Of a stretch of 64,000 nucleotides of DNA, positions 46,009 through 55,240 are shown piece after piece. Numbering within the stretch: position 1 is the stretch's first letter; each line of letters begins with the position of its first letter. The notes under the pieces are model-generated. The model searched no databases, was not told where the DNA came from, and saw only the letters and a list, made by a program, of their open reading frames with translations. Where the stretch lies: contig NZ_CP009048.1 of the NCBI RefSeq assembly GCF_000746525.1, positions 1,090,501 to 1,154,500 on the forward strand, read 5' to 3'. The stretch comes from Pseudomonas alkylphenolica (lineage in GTDB: Bacteria > Pseudomonadota > Gammaproteobacteria > Pseudomonadales > Pseudomonadaceae). The position numbers were made by a program, and so were the translations under genes.

Positions 46009-48300
46009 TTACAGCAGTTCGAAACGTTGTTGCTGCACCGCCTGGGAGTCAAGCCCGATCTGGACATTGAACTCGCCGGGCTCGGCCGCCCATTGCAGTT
46101 GGGTGTTGTAGAACTTCAGGTCTTCTTCACTGATCTGGAAGCGTACGGTGCGCTCTTCACCGGCCTTGAGCATGACCTTCTGGAAGTTCTTCAACTCCTT
46201 GATCGGGCGGCTCATGGACGCGGCAATGTCTTGCAGGTACAGCTGCACCACGGTTTCGCCATCACGTTTGCCGGTGTTTTTCACGCGGATACTGGCTTCG
46301 AGGGTCTGGCCCTTTTTCAGCGTCTTGCTCGACAGGGTCAGTGGCGACAGGCTGAACTCGCTGTAGCTCAGGCCGTAGCCGAAAGGATAGAGCGGGCCGT
46401 TGGGCTCTTCGAAGTACTGCGAGGTGTAGTTGCCAGGCTTGCCCGGGGTGAAGGGCCGGCCAATGCTCAGGTGGTTGTAGTACATCGGGATCTGCCCGAC
46501 CGAGCGCGGGAAGGTGATTGGCAGTTTGCCCGAGGGGTTGTAATCGCCGAACAGCACATCGGCAATGGCATTACCGCCTTCGGTACCGGTGAACCAGGTT
46601 TCCAGGATCGCATCGGCCTGCTCGCGTTCCCAGCTCAGCGACAGTGGCCGGCCGTTCATCAGCACCAGTACCAGCGGCTTGCCGGTGGCTTTCAGGGCCT
46701 TGATCAGCTCGCGCTGGGCGGCCGGGATTTCCAGGGTGGTGCGGCTCGACGATTCGTGCGACATGCCACGCGACTCACCGACCACGGCGACGATCACATC
46801 GGACTGCTTGGCCGCTTTGACCGCTTCATCGATCAGCACCGCAGCCGGACGTGGGTCGTCGACGATTTCCGGCGCATCGAAGTTGAGGAAGTTCAGGTAA
46901 TCGAGGATGGCCTTGTCGTGGGTGACGTTGGAGCCTTTGGCATAGATCACCTTGGCCTGGTCACCGAGCACCTGGCGCATGCCTTCGCGCACGGTCACCG
47001 ACTGCTGTGGACGACCGGCGGCGGCCCAGCTGCCCATCATGTCGATCGGTGCATCGGCCAGCGGCCCGACCAGGGCGATGGTGCCGGCCTTTTTCAGTGG
47101 CAGGGTCTGTTCGCGGTTTTCCAGCAGCACCATGCTGCGGCGCGCCACGTCACGCGCTTCGGCACGGTGCAGGCGGTTTTCGGCGTAGGTATCGGCTGGG
47201 TCGTCGCTGGCCTTGCCGATGCGACGGTACGGGTCGGCGAACAGGCCCATGTCGTACTTGGCGCCAAGCACTTCACGCACGGCGTTGTCGATATCGGCCT
47301 GGTTGATTTCGCCGGCCTTGAGCAGGCTGGCCAGTTCTGAATCGTACAGCGAGTCGTTCATGCTCAGGTCGATGCCGGCCTTGATCGCCAGCTTCGCCGC
47401 TTCGCGGCCATCGCGGGCGACACCATGGCGCACCAGTTCGGTGATTGCCCCGTGGTCGCTGACGGTCACGCCCTTGAAGCCCCAGTCCTTGCGCAACAGG
47501 TCATGCATCAGCCAGGTGTTGGAGGTGGCCGGCACGCCGTTGATCGAGTTCAGCGCAACCATCACCCCACCGGCGCCGGCATCGATGGCGGCGCGGTAGG
47601 GGGGCAGGTAGTCGTTGAACATCTTGGTCGGGCTCATGTCGACCGTGTTGTAGTCGCGGCCGCCTTCCACCGCGCCGTACAGGGCGAAGTGCTTGACGCT
47701 GGCCATCAGGCTGGTTGCCTCGGCCGGGCTCTTGCCCTGGAAGGACTCGACCATGACTTTGGAAATCCGCGAGACCAGGTAGGTGTCTTCACCAAAGCCT
47801 TCACTGGTGCGGCCCCAGCGTGGGTCGCGGGCGATATCGACCATTGGCGCGAAGGTCATGTCGATACCGTCGGCGGAGGCTTCGAGGGCGGATACCCGTC
47901 CGACCTTGGCGATGGCGTCCATGTCCCAGCTCGAGGCCAGCGCCAGGCTGATCGGGAAAATCGTGCGGTGGCCGTGGATCACGTCGTAGGCGAAGAACAT
48001 CGGGATCTTCAGGCGGCTGCGACCTGCCGCGTCCTGCATCGGACGGTTTTCGGCACGGGTGATCGAGTTGAAGGTACCGCCGATGCGGCCGGCGGCGATT
48101 TCCTTGCGGATCTGCTCGCGGGGCATTTCCGGGCCGATGCTGATCAGGCGCAACTGGCCGATTTTCTCGTCCAGGGTCATCTGGCCCATGAGGTCGGCGA
48201 TAAAGGCCTGTTTGTTCTTCAATGGCTCTGCAGGGGTATCGGCAAAGGCCGACTGACTGGCCAGGCTGACGACGAGGCCCAGCAAACACAGCTTGTTCAT
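46009..48300 (-). CDS. bglX: Periplasmic beta-glucosidase, GH3
   Basis: A 763-residue GH3 enzyme with a signal peptide (MNKLCLLGLVVSLASQSAFA). The N-terminal TIM barrel carries KHFALYGAVEGGRDYN and the nucleophile aspartate in VSDHGAITEL. The alpha/beta sandwich domain (ENREQTLPLKK, VVAVVGESRGMSHESSSR) and a C-terminal fibronectin-III-like domain follow. It hydrolyses terminal beta-glucosides. I chose ATG 48300 because it starts a proper signal peptide; the open frame extends 15 nt upstream to a TTG. Confidence 0.93.
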   Translation of the reverse strand: MNKLCLLGLVVSLASQSAFADTPAEPLKNKQAFIADLMGQMTLDEKIGQLRLISIGPEMPREQIRKEIAAGRIGGTFNSITRAENRPMQDAAGRSRLKIPMFFAYDVIHGHRTIFPISLALASSWDMDAIAKVGRVSALEASADGIDMTFAPMVDIARDPRWGRTSEGFGEDTYLVSRISKVMVESFQGKSPAEATSLMASVKHFALYGAVEGGRDYNTVDMSPTKMFNDYLPPYRAAIDAGAGGVMVALNSINGVPATSNTWLMHDLLRKDWGFKGVTVSDHGAITELVRHGVARDGREAAKLAIKAGIDLSMNDSLYDSELASLLKAGEINQADIDNAVREVLGAKYDMGLFADPYRRIGKASDDPADTYAENRLHRAEARDVARRSMVLLENREQTLPLKKAGTIALVGPLADAPIDMMGSWAAAGRPQQSVTVREGMRQVLGDQAKVIYAKGSNVTHDKAILDYLNFLNFDAPEIVDDPRPAAVLIDEAVKAAKQSDVIVAVVGESRGMSHESSSRTTLEIPAAQRELIKALKATGKPLVLVLMNGRPLSLSWEREQADAILETWFTGTEGGNAIADVLFGDYNPSGKLPITFPRSVGQIPMYYNHLSIGRPFTPGKPGNYTSQYFEEPNGPLYPFGYGLSYSEFSLSPLTLSSKTLKKGQTLEASIRVKNTGKRDGETVVQLYLQDIAASMSRPIKELKNFQKVMLKAGEERTVRFQISEEDLKFYNTQLQWAAEPGEFNVQIGLDSQAVQQQRFELL

Positions 48301-48315
48301 TAATTCTGTTCTCAA

Positions 48316-48483
48316 GGCCCGGGGCAGTATTCACGGTGATACTGCCCAGCCGAAGTTGGGGAAGCGGCTATTGTTGTAGTTTGCTGGGGCATCTTTTAGC
48401 CGATTGGGCCATCGCGATCCAGCGGCGGTGACGGATTATGCCTCAAGTACACGAGTTCACGCTGATCAAGGAGTAGGGCAACT
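48316..48483. other. Divergent intergenic region bglX/lemA
   Basis: 168 bp holding the promoters of two divergent genes. No clear operator or conserved promoter boxes were identified. aaggag at 48469-48474 is the lemA ribosome-binding site. Confidence 0.4.
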
Positions 48484-49086
48484 ATGCAGGTAATCCAGTT
48501 CAAGGGCGTTAGGCTGTGGCTGCTGCTGATGCTCGGCAGCCTGCTGGCCGGTTGCGGGATCAACAACATTCCCGACTACGATGAGCAGGTCAAGGCCGCC
48601 TGGGCCCAGGTGCAGAACCAGTACCAGCGCCGCGCCGACCTGATCCCCAACTTGGTGGAAACGGTCAAAGGTTATGCCAAGCAGGAACAGGAAACCCTGA
48701 CCGCGGTCATCGAAGCGCGAGCCAAGGCCACGTCGATCCAGGTGGATGCCAGCACCCTGGATGATCCAAAGAAGCTACAGCAGTTCCAGGACGCGCAATC
48801 GCAACTGACCGGGGCGCTCAGCCGCCTGATGGTGGTATCGGAGCGTTATCCGGACTTGAAGTCGAACCAGAATTTCCTCGCCTTGCAGTCCCAGCTCGAA
48901 GGCACGGAAAACCGCATTGCCGTGGCCCGCAAGGATTTCATCGCCGCGGTTCAGCGCTACAACACCGAGATCCGGACCTTCCCCGGGCGTATCTGGCACA
49001 CCGTGATGTACAGCAGTCTGCCGCTACGTGAGACCTTCGAGGCCACGGCCAGCGATGCCGACAAAGCCCCTGAAGTGAAATTCTGA
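48484..49086 (+). CDS. lemA: LemA family lipoprotein
   Basis: 200 residues. The N-terminal lipoprotein signal has the lipobox LLAGC (cysteine about 24), so unlike TM-anchored LemA it may be a lipoprotein. The LemA helical fold follows: YDEQVKAAWAQVQNQYQRRADLIPNLVETVKGYA is the signature. LemA genes are commonly linked to TPM-domain genes, as here. Function is poorly defined (envelope stress or protein quality control). Its stop overlaps the next start by one base. Confidence 0.9.
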   Translation: MQVIQFKGVRLWLLLMLGSLLAGCGINNIPDYDEQVKAAWAQVQNQYQRRADLIPNLVETVKGYAKQEQETLTAVIEARAKATSIQVDASTLDDPKKLQQFQDAQSQLTGALSRLMVVSERYPDLKSNQNFLALQSQLEGTENRIAVARKDFIAAVQRYNTEIRTFPGRIWHTVMYSSLPLRETFEATASDADKAPEVKF

Positions 49087-49829
49087 TGCGTCTGTTGCAC
49101 TGGACGCTGCTGCTGGCGCTACTGATCGTCACGCCGCTGCGTGCCGAGCCAAGCTTCCCGGCCCTGACCGGCCGGGTGGTGGACAATGCCGGATTGCTCG
49201 ACGCCGGCAGCCGCGATCAACTCGAACGCATGCTCACGGCCCATGAACAGGCCACTGGCGAGCAGGTCGTGGTGGTCACGGTAAAGGATCTGCAAGGGCT
49301 GCCCATCGAGGACTTCGGCTACCAGCTTGGCCGCCACTGGGGTATCGGCCAGAAGGGCAAGGACAACGGCGCGCTGTTGATCGTCGCGCCGCAGGCGCGC
49401 AAGCTGCGCATCGAAGTCGGCTATGGCCTGGAAGAGCGGCTGACCGATGCCCAGGCGTCAGTGATCATCACTGGCATCATCACCCCGGCGTTTCGCCGCG
49501 GCGAGTTCAGCCTGGGCATCGTCCAGGGCACGGCGGCAATCCTCCAGGTATTGGGCGGCAACCCCTTGGCCGAGCCGTCGCGGGCTCAAGGCGGCGGTGA
49601 AGAGGGCGCGCCGGCCTGGGCCGTGGGTTTGTTCGTATTGCTGATTATCGTGGTCTTCGCTGCGCAATCCATGGGGATCGGCGGCGGCCGTGGTGGCCGT
49701 GGCGGCATGGGTGGTTTGGGCGGTGGTTTCGGCGGCGGCTATGGCGGGTTTGGTGGTGGCGGCGGCGGTGGTGGTTTCAGCGGCGGTGGCGGCGGCTTCG
49801 GCGGTGGTGGATCCTCCGGTGGCTGGTAG
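49086..49829 (+). CDS. TPM-domain membrane protein (YgcG-like) with glycine-rich tail
   Basis: 247 residues. Signal peptide (cleavage near LRA-EPSFP), TPM domain (about 20-155: VVDNAGLLDAGSRDQLERML and GKDNGALLIVAPQARKLRIEVGYGLE), a TM segment (178-194) and a tail from about 198 consisting almost wholly of glycine with F, S and R. This is the standard YgcG/BA42482 plan. It overlaps lemA by one base and precedes a second TPM gene, forming a three-gene unit. Confidence 0.88.
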   Translation: MRLLHWTLLLALLIVTPLRAEPSFPALTGRVVDNAGLLDAGSRDQLERMLTAHEQATGEQVVVVTVKDLQGLPIEDFGYQLGRHWGIGQKGKDNGALLIVAPQARKLRIEVGYGLEERLTDAQASVIITGIITPAFRRGEFSLGIVQGTAAILQVLGGNPLAEPSRAQGGGEEGAPAWAVGLFVLLIIVVFAAQSMGIGGGRGGRGGMGGLGGGFGGGYGGFGGGGGGGGFSGGGGGFGGGGSSGGW

Positions 49830-49856
49830 AACAATAATCAACGAGATACCCAGTGC

Positions 49857-50474
49857 ATGACATTGCTCAGTGAATTTGAACAACGCCAGGTCGCCGAGGC
49901 CATCGCCCGGGTCGAGCGGCGCACCGATGCCGAACTGGTCACCGTACTGGCGACCCGTGCCGACGACTATGCCTATATCCCCTTGCTCTGGGCCAGCCTG
50001 CTGGCCTTGCTGGTGCCGGGCGCTGTTTACTACCTGGGAGGCTGGTTGAGCGTAAACGGCTTGCTGATCGCCCAGTGGCTGACCTTCATCGTCTTGAGCC
50101 TGGTGTTTCGTCTACCCAGCCTGACCACCCGCCTGATCCCGCGTACGGTGCGCCACTGGCGCGCCTCGAACCTGGCCCGGCGGCAGTTCCTGGAGCAGAA
50201 CCTGCACCATACGGCGGGCAGTACCGGGGTGCTGATTTTCGTCAGCGAGGCTGAGCGCTACGTTGAAATCCTGGTTGATGAGGGGATCTCCCGGCATCTG
50301 GATAACCAGGTGTGGGACGGCATTGTCCAGCGCTTTACCGAACAGGTGCGCCAGGGCCAGACCCTGCAGGGTTTTGTCACCTGTATCGAGGCCTGTGGCG
50401 AACTGCTGAGCCAGCACGTGCCCTTGACCCATGAGCGCAACGAGCTGCCCAACCGTCTGGTGGTCCTGGCTTGA
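49857..50474 (+). CDS. TPM-domain protein with two membrane spans
   Basis: 205 residues. A TPM-like start (RQVAEAIARVERRTDAELVTVLATRADDYAYIPLLW) runs into two hydrophobic spans (about 39-75 and 80-97). The second half of the TPM fold follows (GVLIFVSEAERYVEILVDEGI). It is the usual third member beside lemA and the glycine-rich TPM gene, 27 nt downstream. The cellular role is not known. Confidence 0.85.
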   Translation: MTLLSEFEQRQVAEAIARVERRTDAELVTVLATRADDYAYIPLLWASLLALLVPGAVYYLGGWLSVNGLLIAQWLTFIVLSLVFRLPSLTTRLIPRTVRHWRASNLARRQFLEQNLHHTAGSTGVLIFVSEAERYVEILVDEGISRHLDNQVWDGIVQRFTEQVRQGQTLQGFVTCIEACGELLSQHVPLTHERNELPNRLVVLA

Positions 50475-50540
50475 GCGGGGGACGCTGATCGACAAAAGCT
50501 GTGCGCAGGCCGGTCATCCACGTAAAATGCTGTTCCCCCG

Positions 50541-50610
50541 GTGGGAGCGGGCTTGCCCCGCGATGCGATGTGACTGACAGATCGCTATCGCGGGGCAAGC
50601 CCGCTCCCAC
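50541..50610. repeat. REP pair, divergent type B
   Basis: The order is gtggg...cgcgat, a spacer starting gcgatgtgac, then atcgcgg...cccac. This reverses the more common arrangement in the window. It lies between the TPM gene and the methyltransferase gene. Confidence 0.88.
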
Positions 50611-50651
50611 CAAAGGTGAACTCCCTCCGCAACCTGAGGCACCCACTCCCG

Positions 50652-51869
50652 ATGTCCGATTCCCCCACCGCCCAGGCCGCGCCGGATGCGCGTGCGCAGT
50701 TTCTGAGCCTGCTCGCCACCAGCCTGCAACAAAATGCCCTGATCAAGCTGGTGCTGGCGCGCCATGTCGGCACTGAAGAAGCCTTGCAGCGGATCATCGC
50801 CAAACCCTTGAGCGTCAAGGGTCAGGCCTGCCTGTCGTTTGTGTACCGCTACCAGACCCGCGACATCACCCGCAACCTGCCCAATGACGAGGCCCTGGCG
50901 CTGGTCGCCGAGTTGCTGCCGGGTTCGTTCCGCAATGCCCACCTGCTGAGCCTGAGCGATGAAGCGCAATTGGAGTTCAGCAAGAAGGGCAAGCCGATGC
51001 TGCATCGCAGCGCCGTGCAGCAGGAGCGTCAGGTGCCTGCCGGCGAGCATGACCGGGAGAAAAAGCGTTACCTGGAGCTGAGCCGTCCGTTCCTGCATGA
51101 CCTGGGCGTCACCGACAAGCAGCAGGCGTTGATCCCGGCGATGTCGCGCAAGTGGAAACAGATCAACAAGTTCATCGAAGTGTTTTCCCATGCCCTGAAC
51201 GCGGCGCCGCTGGCCGCCGATCAACCCCTGCGGGTGGCCGACTTCGGCTCGGGCAAGGGCTACCTGACCTTCGCCATCCATGACTACCTGCGCAACACCC
51301 TGCAGCGTGAGGCGCAGGTGACGGGGGTCGAGTTGCGTCAGGACATGGTCGAGCTGTGTAATTCGGCGGCCAAGCGCCTGGAACATCCGGGGCTGGTGTT
51401 CGAGTGTGGCGATGTACGCAGCGTGGTGCCCAGCGCCATCGAGGTGATGATCGCCCTGCATGCCTGCGATATCGCCACCGACTACGCGATTCATACCGGC
51501 ATCCGCTGTGGTGCGGCGATCATCATGTGCTCGCCGTGCTGCCATAAACAGATTCGTCCGCAGTTGCACAGCCCGGGCCTGCTCAAGCCGATGCTGCAGT
51601 ATGGGCTGCACCTGGGGCAGCAGGCCGAGATGCTCACCGACAGCTTGCGTGCCTTGTACCTGGAAGCCTGTGGTTATGAGACCAAGGTGTTCGAGTTCAT
51701 CTCGCTGGAGCACACCAACAAGAACAAGATGATCCTCGCGGTGAAGCGCCAGACGCCAGGGGATTCAACGGCGCTGCTGGAGAAGATTCAGCAGTTGAAG
51801 GAGTTTTACGGGGTCAAGGAGCATTGCCTGGAGACCCTGTTGCGCGCGGATGGCTTGATCGCAGCTTGA
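50652..51869 (+). CDS. SAM-dependent methyltransferase (Methyltransf_32-like)
   Basis: 405 residues. The class I SAM motif is RVADFGSGKGYLTFAIHDYL in the middle of the protein. CSPCCHKQIRPQL and IALHACDIATDYAI are typical of the group annotated as rRNA/tRNA-like or GSTCD-type methyltransferases. The N-terminal 180 residues are helical and unassigned. ATG 50652 (MSDSPTAQAA) follows gagg; the frame is open 36 nt further up. The substrate is unknown. Confidence 0.8.
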   Translation: MSDSPTAQAAPDARAQFLSLLATSLQQNALIKLVLARHVGTEEALQRIIAKPLSVKGQACLSFVYRYQTRDITRNLPNDEALALVAELLPGSFRNAHLLSLSDEAQLEFSKKGKPMLHRSAVQQERQVPAGEHDREKKRYLELSRPFLHDLGVTDKQQALIPAMSRKWKQINKFIEVFSHALNAAPLAADQPLRVADFGSGKGYLTFAIHDYLRNTLQREAQVTGVELRQDMVELCNSAAKRLEHPGLVFECGDVRSVVPSAIEVMIALHACDIATDYAIHTGIRCGAAIIMCSPCCHKQIRPQLHSPGLLKPMLQYGLHLGQQAEMLTDSLRALYLEACGYETKVFEFISLEHTNKNKMILAVKRQTPGDSTALLEKIQQLKEFYGVKEHCLETLLRADGLIAA

Positions 51870-51880
51870 AGCTGCCCCCT

Positions 51881-51950
51881 GTGGGAGCGGGCTTGCCCCG
51901 CGATGCGATGTGACAGGCTAACCGCAATCGCGGGGCAAGCCCGCTCCCAC
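51881..51950. repeat. REP pair, divergent type B
   Basis: Same arrangement and a very similar spacer (gcgatgtgacaggctaaccgca) as the pair at 50541. A further partial REP (tgtgggagtgggc, 51969-51981) follows inside the end of the next gene. Confidence 0.88.
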
Positions 51951-51960
51951 AGAGATCACC

Positions 51961-52860
51961 TCAAACCCTGTGGGAGTGGGCAATGGGTGCCGGGTGTACG
52001 CGGGTCTTGCGCCCCAACACCACAGTACCGATCACCCCCGCAGCAAACACCCAGGTAATTGGCTCGACCTGCTCACCAAAGAACAGCGCGGAAAAGGCGA
52101 TGGTGAAGAAAATCTGCAGCAGCTGAATCTGACTGACCCGCGCAATGCCGCCCAGGGCCAGCCCGGCATACCAGGCAAAGAAGCCGATGAACTGCGAGAA
52201 CAGCGACACATAGCCAAAAGCCCACCAGGCCTGTGCACTGACCGGCCCCTGATGTTGCAGGGCCAGGTACACCACCGGGCCGATCAACAGCGGGCTGGCC
52301 AGCACCAGGGCCCAGCAGATCACCTGCCAGCCGCCCATCTCGCGCGCCAGTCGTCCACCTTCGGCATAACCCAGGCCGCCGACGGCAATGGCCGCCAGCA
52401 TCAACAAGTCACCGGCCTGAATCTGCCCGGCACCCATGATCATCGCGTACACCAGCACCAATGCACTGCCCAGCGCGGCGCAGGCCCAGAAGGCCTTCGA
52501 CGGCCGTTCGTGCGAAAGCCAGGCCGCATAGAAGGCGACGCATAACGGCTGCAGACCGTTGACCAGGGCACCGTGGGACGCAGGCACCGTCTGCATGGCC
52601 CAGGCGGAAAACACCGGAAAGCCAAGGATCACCCCCAGCGCCACCAGGCTCAGGCCTTTGATCTGTTGCCAGGTCGGCCATTTCTCCCGACGCCAGAGCA
52701 GCAATGCCGCCGCCGGGATTGCCGCCAGCAGGGCGCGGCCGAGGCCGTTGAGCAACGGATGCAGTTCCTGTACGACGATCCGGGTCATCGGCAGGGTCAG
52801 GCTGAAGATGATGACACCGAGCAGGCCAAGGGCCATTCCGGTGTTTTCGCGGCTGGACAT
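51961..52860 (-). CDS. EamA/DMT-family transporter
   Basis: 299 residues with ten predicted spans in two EamA repeats (about 8-140 and 150-285). The second repeat has the FGYVSLFSQFIGFFAWYAGLALGG pattern. Members export amino acids or metabolites; the substrate is unknown. The last residues (PIAHSHRV) are read through a degenerate REP, so the C-terminus may have been reshaped by it. Confidence 0.82.
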   Translation of the reverse strand: MSSRENTGMALGLLGVIIFSLTLPMTRIVVQELHPLLNGLGRALLAAIPAAALLLWRREKWPTWQQIKGLSLVALGVILGFPVFSAWAMQTVPASHGALVNGLQPLCVAFYAAWLSHERPSKAFWACAALGSALVLVYAMIMGAGQIQAGDLLMLAAIAVGGLGYAEGGRLAREMGGWQVICWALVLASPLLIGPVVYLALQHQGPVSAQAWWAFGYVSLFSQFIGFFAWYAGLALGGIARVSQIQLLQIFFTIAFSALFFGEQVEPITWVFAAGVIGTVVLGRKTRVHPAPIAHSHRV

Positions 52861-52962
52861 AGCAAAAGCCTGTGGCAGATAAGTCCAGTCATTGAGCCAC
52901 AGCCGGCACGGATGATCTTGTTACAGTTGCTCACAAGTTCATCCGTACAGTTTGCCGCGCTG

Positions 52963-53985
52963 TCAGCGTCGCTTGCGAACCGGTACGGGCACCTGGATTT
53001 CCAGGCCGGGTGCGCCCAAGGGGTGGCTGCTGGCGTCGAAGAAGTACAGCGGCAGGTCTGCAGTGTCGGCAAAACGTTGGGCGTAATGCTGCTTCTGGCT
53101 GATGATCGAGGCCTCGCTCAACGGCCGGATGGCAATCGCCAAGTGCGCCGGGCGGGCCTGCTTGAGCGCTTGCAGCAGGTGGCGGTCGCTGCTGTCCAGG
53201 TGCTGGCCGAACAGGCACAGCCCGCCTTGATGCCCCGCCAGTTCGCCGAGACACCAGCTCAGGTAATCGGAACTGCGGATCGCCTTGAGCTTGTCGTCGC
53301 TGCTGCTTTCGTTGACGAACAGCGGCACATCGCCGGGCGTGTTCACGGCAAAACCATCAAGCAACTGGCTGTCGCTGGCACTGCGCTGGCGGGTACTGCC
53401 GTCCTGTTGCTTGAGCAGGTGCAGGCCACCGTGCAAGTACAGCAAGCGGGTGCCGGGGTTGCGCGTGTGGCGGATATCGAAGACGCCTTCCTCATCGAAC
53501 AACGACTGGAAACCCTCCGTGGACTGACTGGCGGCCCAGTGGCAGAGCAGGTCGTAGTTGCTTGAGTAAACGCTGTGGTAATTGCGCAGTTCGCTGTTGA
53601 TCAGTTGCAGGGTCGACTTCGGCAACAGGCGCCAGGGGATGTGCACGCTGCGCACGGCATGAATCAACGCTTCCTTGATCGCGTAGTAGCGGTTCAGCGG
53701 TGCGGACGAGCTGATTGCCAGGGCGGCGTTGATGCGTACCGTGGTGTTCAGGGCGCTGAGCACCGGCTCGAACAGCTCGCTGCCGAGGGATTTGAACAAG
53801 GCCTGGTCGGTCAGGCTCAAGGGCTTGTGACGCACCCGCTGGGCTTCTTCGAACAGCGAAAAATAGGTGAACGGGCGCCACAACGCTCGACTGGCGCCAT
53901 TGCCCAACAGCAGGCCGCTGCACGGGTGCTTGGCGATCAGTTCAGGCCAGAGGTGGAGGCTGGCGTCGAGGTCGGCGTGAGGCAT
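52963..53985 (-). CDS. DUF4917 family protein
   Basis: 340 residues and soluble. SGLLLGNGASRALWRPFTYFSLFEEA near residue 25, VYSSNYDLLCHW about 135 and LYLHGGLHLL about 185 resemble SIR2-like folds with a nucleotide-binding glycine loop (LLLGNGAS) and a catalytic-type histidine (LHGG). I place it in DUF4917 from memory. ATG 53985 (MPHADLDASL) is chosen over an in-frame start 63 nt upstream. A role in NAD hydrolysis or defence is speculative; nothing adjacent suggests a defence operon. Confidence 0.65.
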   Translation of the reverse strand: MPHADLDASLHLWPELIAKHPCSGLLLGNGASRALWRPFTYFSLFEEAQRVRHKPLSLTDQALFKSLGSELFEPVLSALNTTVRINAALAISSSAPLNRYYAIKEALIHAVRSVHIPWRLLPKSTLQLINSELRNYHSVYSSNYDLLCHWAASQSTEGFQSLFDEEGVFDIRHTRNPGTRLLYLHGGLHLLKQQDGSTRQRSASDSQLLDGFAVNTPGDVPLFVNESSSDDKLKAIRSSDYLSWCLGELAGHQGGLCLFGQHLDSSDRHLLQALKQARPAHLAIAIRPLSEASIISQKQHYAQRFADTADLPLYFFDASSHPLGAPGLEIQVPVPVRKRR

Positions 53986-54096
53986 GGGTTCATTGTTCCA
54001 GGTGGGTCGCGTGATCGGCGCGACTTTAACATGCCACCGGGTTGTCATCAGTGTCGGTGACTATGCTGGTTTTGCTAGCGATGAAGAGGAAGCGTC

Positions 54097-55170
54097 ATGA
54101 CGTTGCAAGGAATCCGCACATTTGCCTGTTTGCTGATGCTGCCCCTGGCCGGGCTGGCTGCGGCCGATCAGGGCCGCGATCTGGCGACCCGCCAGGGCAT
54201 CCCGCACCCGGCAGTGATTGCCCATCGCGGTGCATCGTTCGATGCGCCGGAGTCCACCGCCCCGGCTTATCTGCTGGCCCGGGAGCTGGGCGCGGATTAT
54301 CTCGAACTGGACCTGCAACGCAGCAAAGACGGCGTGCTGGTGGCGGTACACGACGACAACCTGCAGCGCACCAGCGATGTCGCCGAGCGCTTTCCCGAGC
54401 GCAAGGACAGCCCGGTCAGTGCCTTCACCCTGGCCGAGCTCAAGTCGCTGGATGCCGGCAGCTGGTTCAATCAGGCCAATCCCGAACGGGCGCGGCAGCG
54501 CTTCAAGGGCCTGCAGATCCTCACCCTGGACGAGGTCATGGACATCGCCGAAGGCCAACCGGACAAGCGCCCCGGGTTGTATATCGAAACCAAGGTGCCG
54601 ACCTTGTTCCCGGGCATCGAGGCCGACCTGAAGGCGCGTCTGCAGGCCCGTGGCTGGCTCGACACACCTGGGCGGGTGGTGCTGCAGAGCTTTGATCGCA
54701 ACAGCCTGGCGATGCTGCACAAGGAAATGCCACAAGTGCCCAAGGTCCTGCTGTTGTGGATCGGCAAGGGCAGCATCGAGCCTGCGTCCGGGCAGAGCTT
54801 TGCTGAGTCCGGCGAAACCGACAAGGCGGCGTTCTATGCCCGCCAGCAACCCCAGGACAAGGCCGAGTTTGCACGCTGGCTTGATTACGCCAAGGACGCC
54901 GGGGCCATCGGCACCGGACCTTCGGCAGCGCTGACAGCGGGCGGGGCGCAAAGCTATGCCGACCTGGTGCAACCCTGGATGAACCAGCTGACCCATGACA
55001 AAGGCCTGCTGGTGCATGTGTGCACCATCGATGAAGATGTGGACTTCGCCAAGGTCATGGCGGCCGGTGTCGATGGCATTTTCACCAACCGCAGCGGCCA
55101 GCTCCTGCGTTACTTCGCCAGACCGCCGGCGCAGAACGAAGTGCAGATCCTCGAGGCGCAGGGCTATTGA
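54097..55170 (+). CDS. glpQ: Glycerophosphodiester phosphodiesterase, periplasmic
   Basis: 357 residues with a signal peptide (hydrophobic 9-22, cleavage near LAA-ADQG). The GDPD TIM barrel has the catalytic general acid/base pair H43 and H85 (IAHRGASFDAPE and AVHDDNLQRT) and metal ligands E70 and D72 (DYLELDLQRS). It cleaves glycerophosphodiesters to glycerol-3-phosphate and an alcohol. It stands alone, divergent from the DUF4917 gene. Confidence 0.92.
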   Translation: MTLQGIRTFACLLMLPLAGLAAADQGRDLATRQGIPHPAVIAHRGASFDAPESTAPAYLLARELGADYLELDLQRSKDGVLVAVHDDNLQRTSDVAERFPERKDSPVSAFTLAELKSLDAGSWFNQANPERARQRFKGLQILTLDEVMDIAEGQPDKRPGLYIETKVPTLFPGIEADLKARLQARGWLDTPGRVVLQSFDRNSLAMLHKEMPQVPKVLLLWIGKGSIEPASGQSFAESGETDKAAFYARQQPQDKAEFARWLDYAKDAGAIGTGPSAALTAGGAQSYADLVQPWMNQLTHDKGLLVHVCTIDEDVDFAKVMAAGVDGIFTNRSGQLLRYFARPPAQNEVQILEAQGY

Positions 55171-55240
55171 GCATCTGGCCTGCGTCCTGCGGCTGCCGTA
55201 GACTTCGGCCTTTGCGCCCTCGCTCAGGATCCAATCGCCG

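Noticed and set aside
49680..49826. Glycine-rich tract as a low-complexity repeat or assembly artefact
   Set aside because: A glycine-rich tail is the normal end of YgcG-type TPM proteins, and the reading frame stays open.
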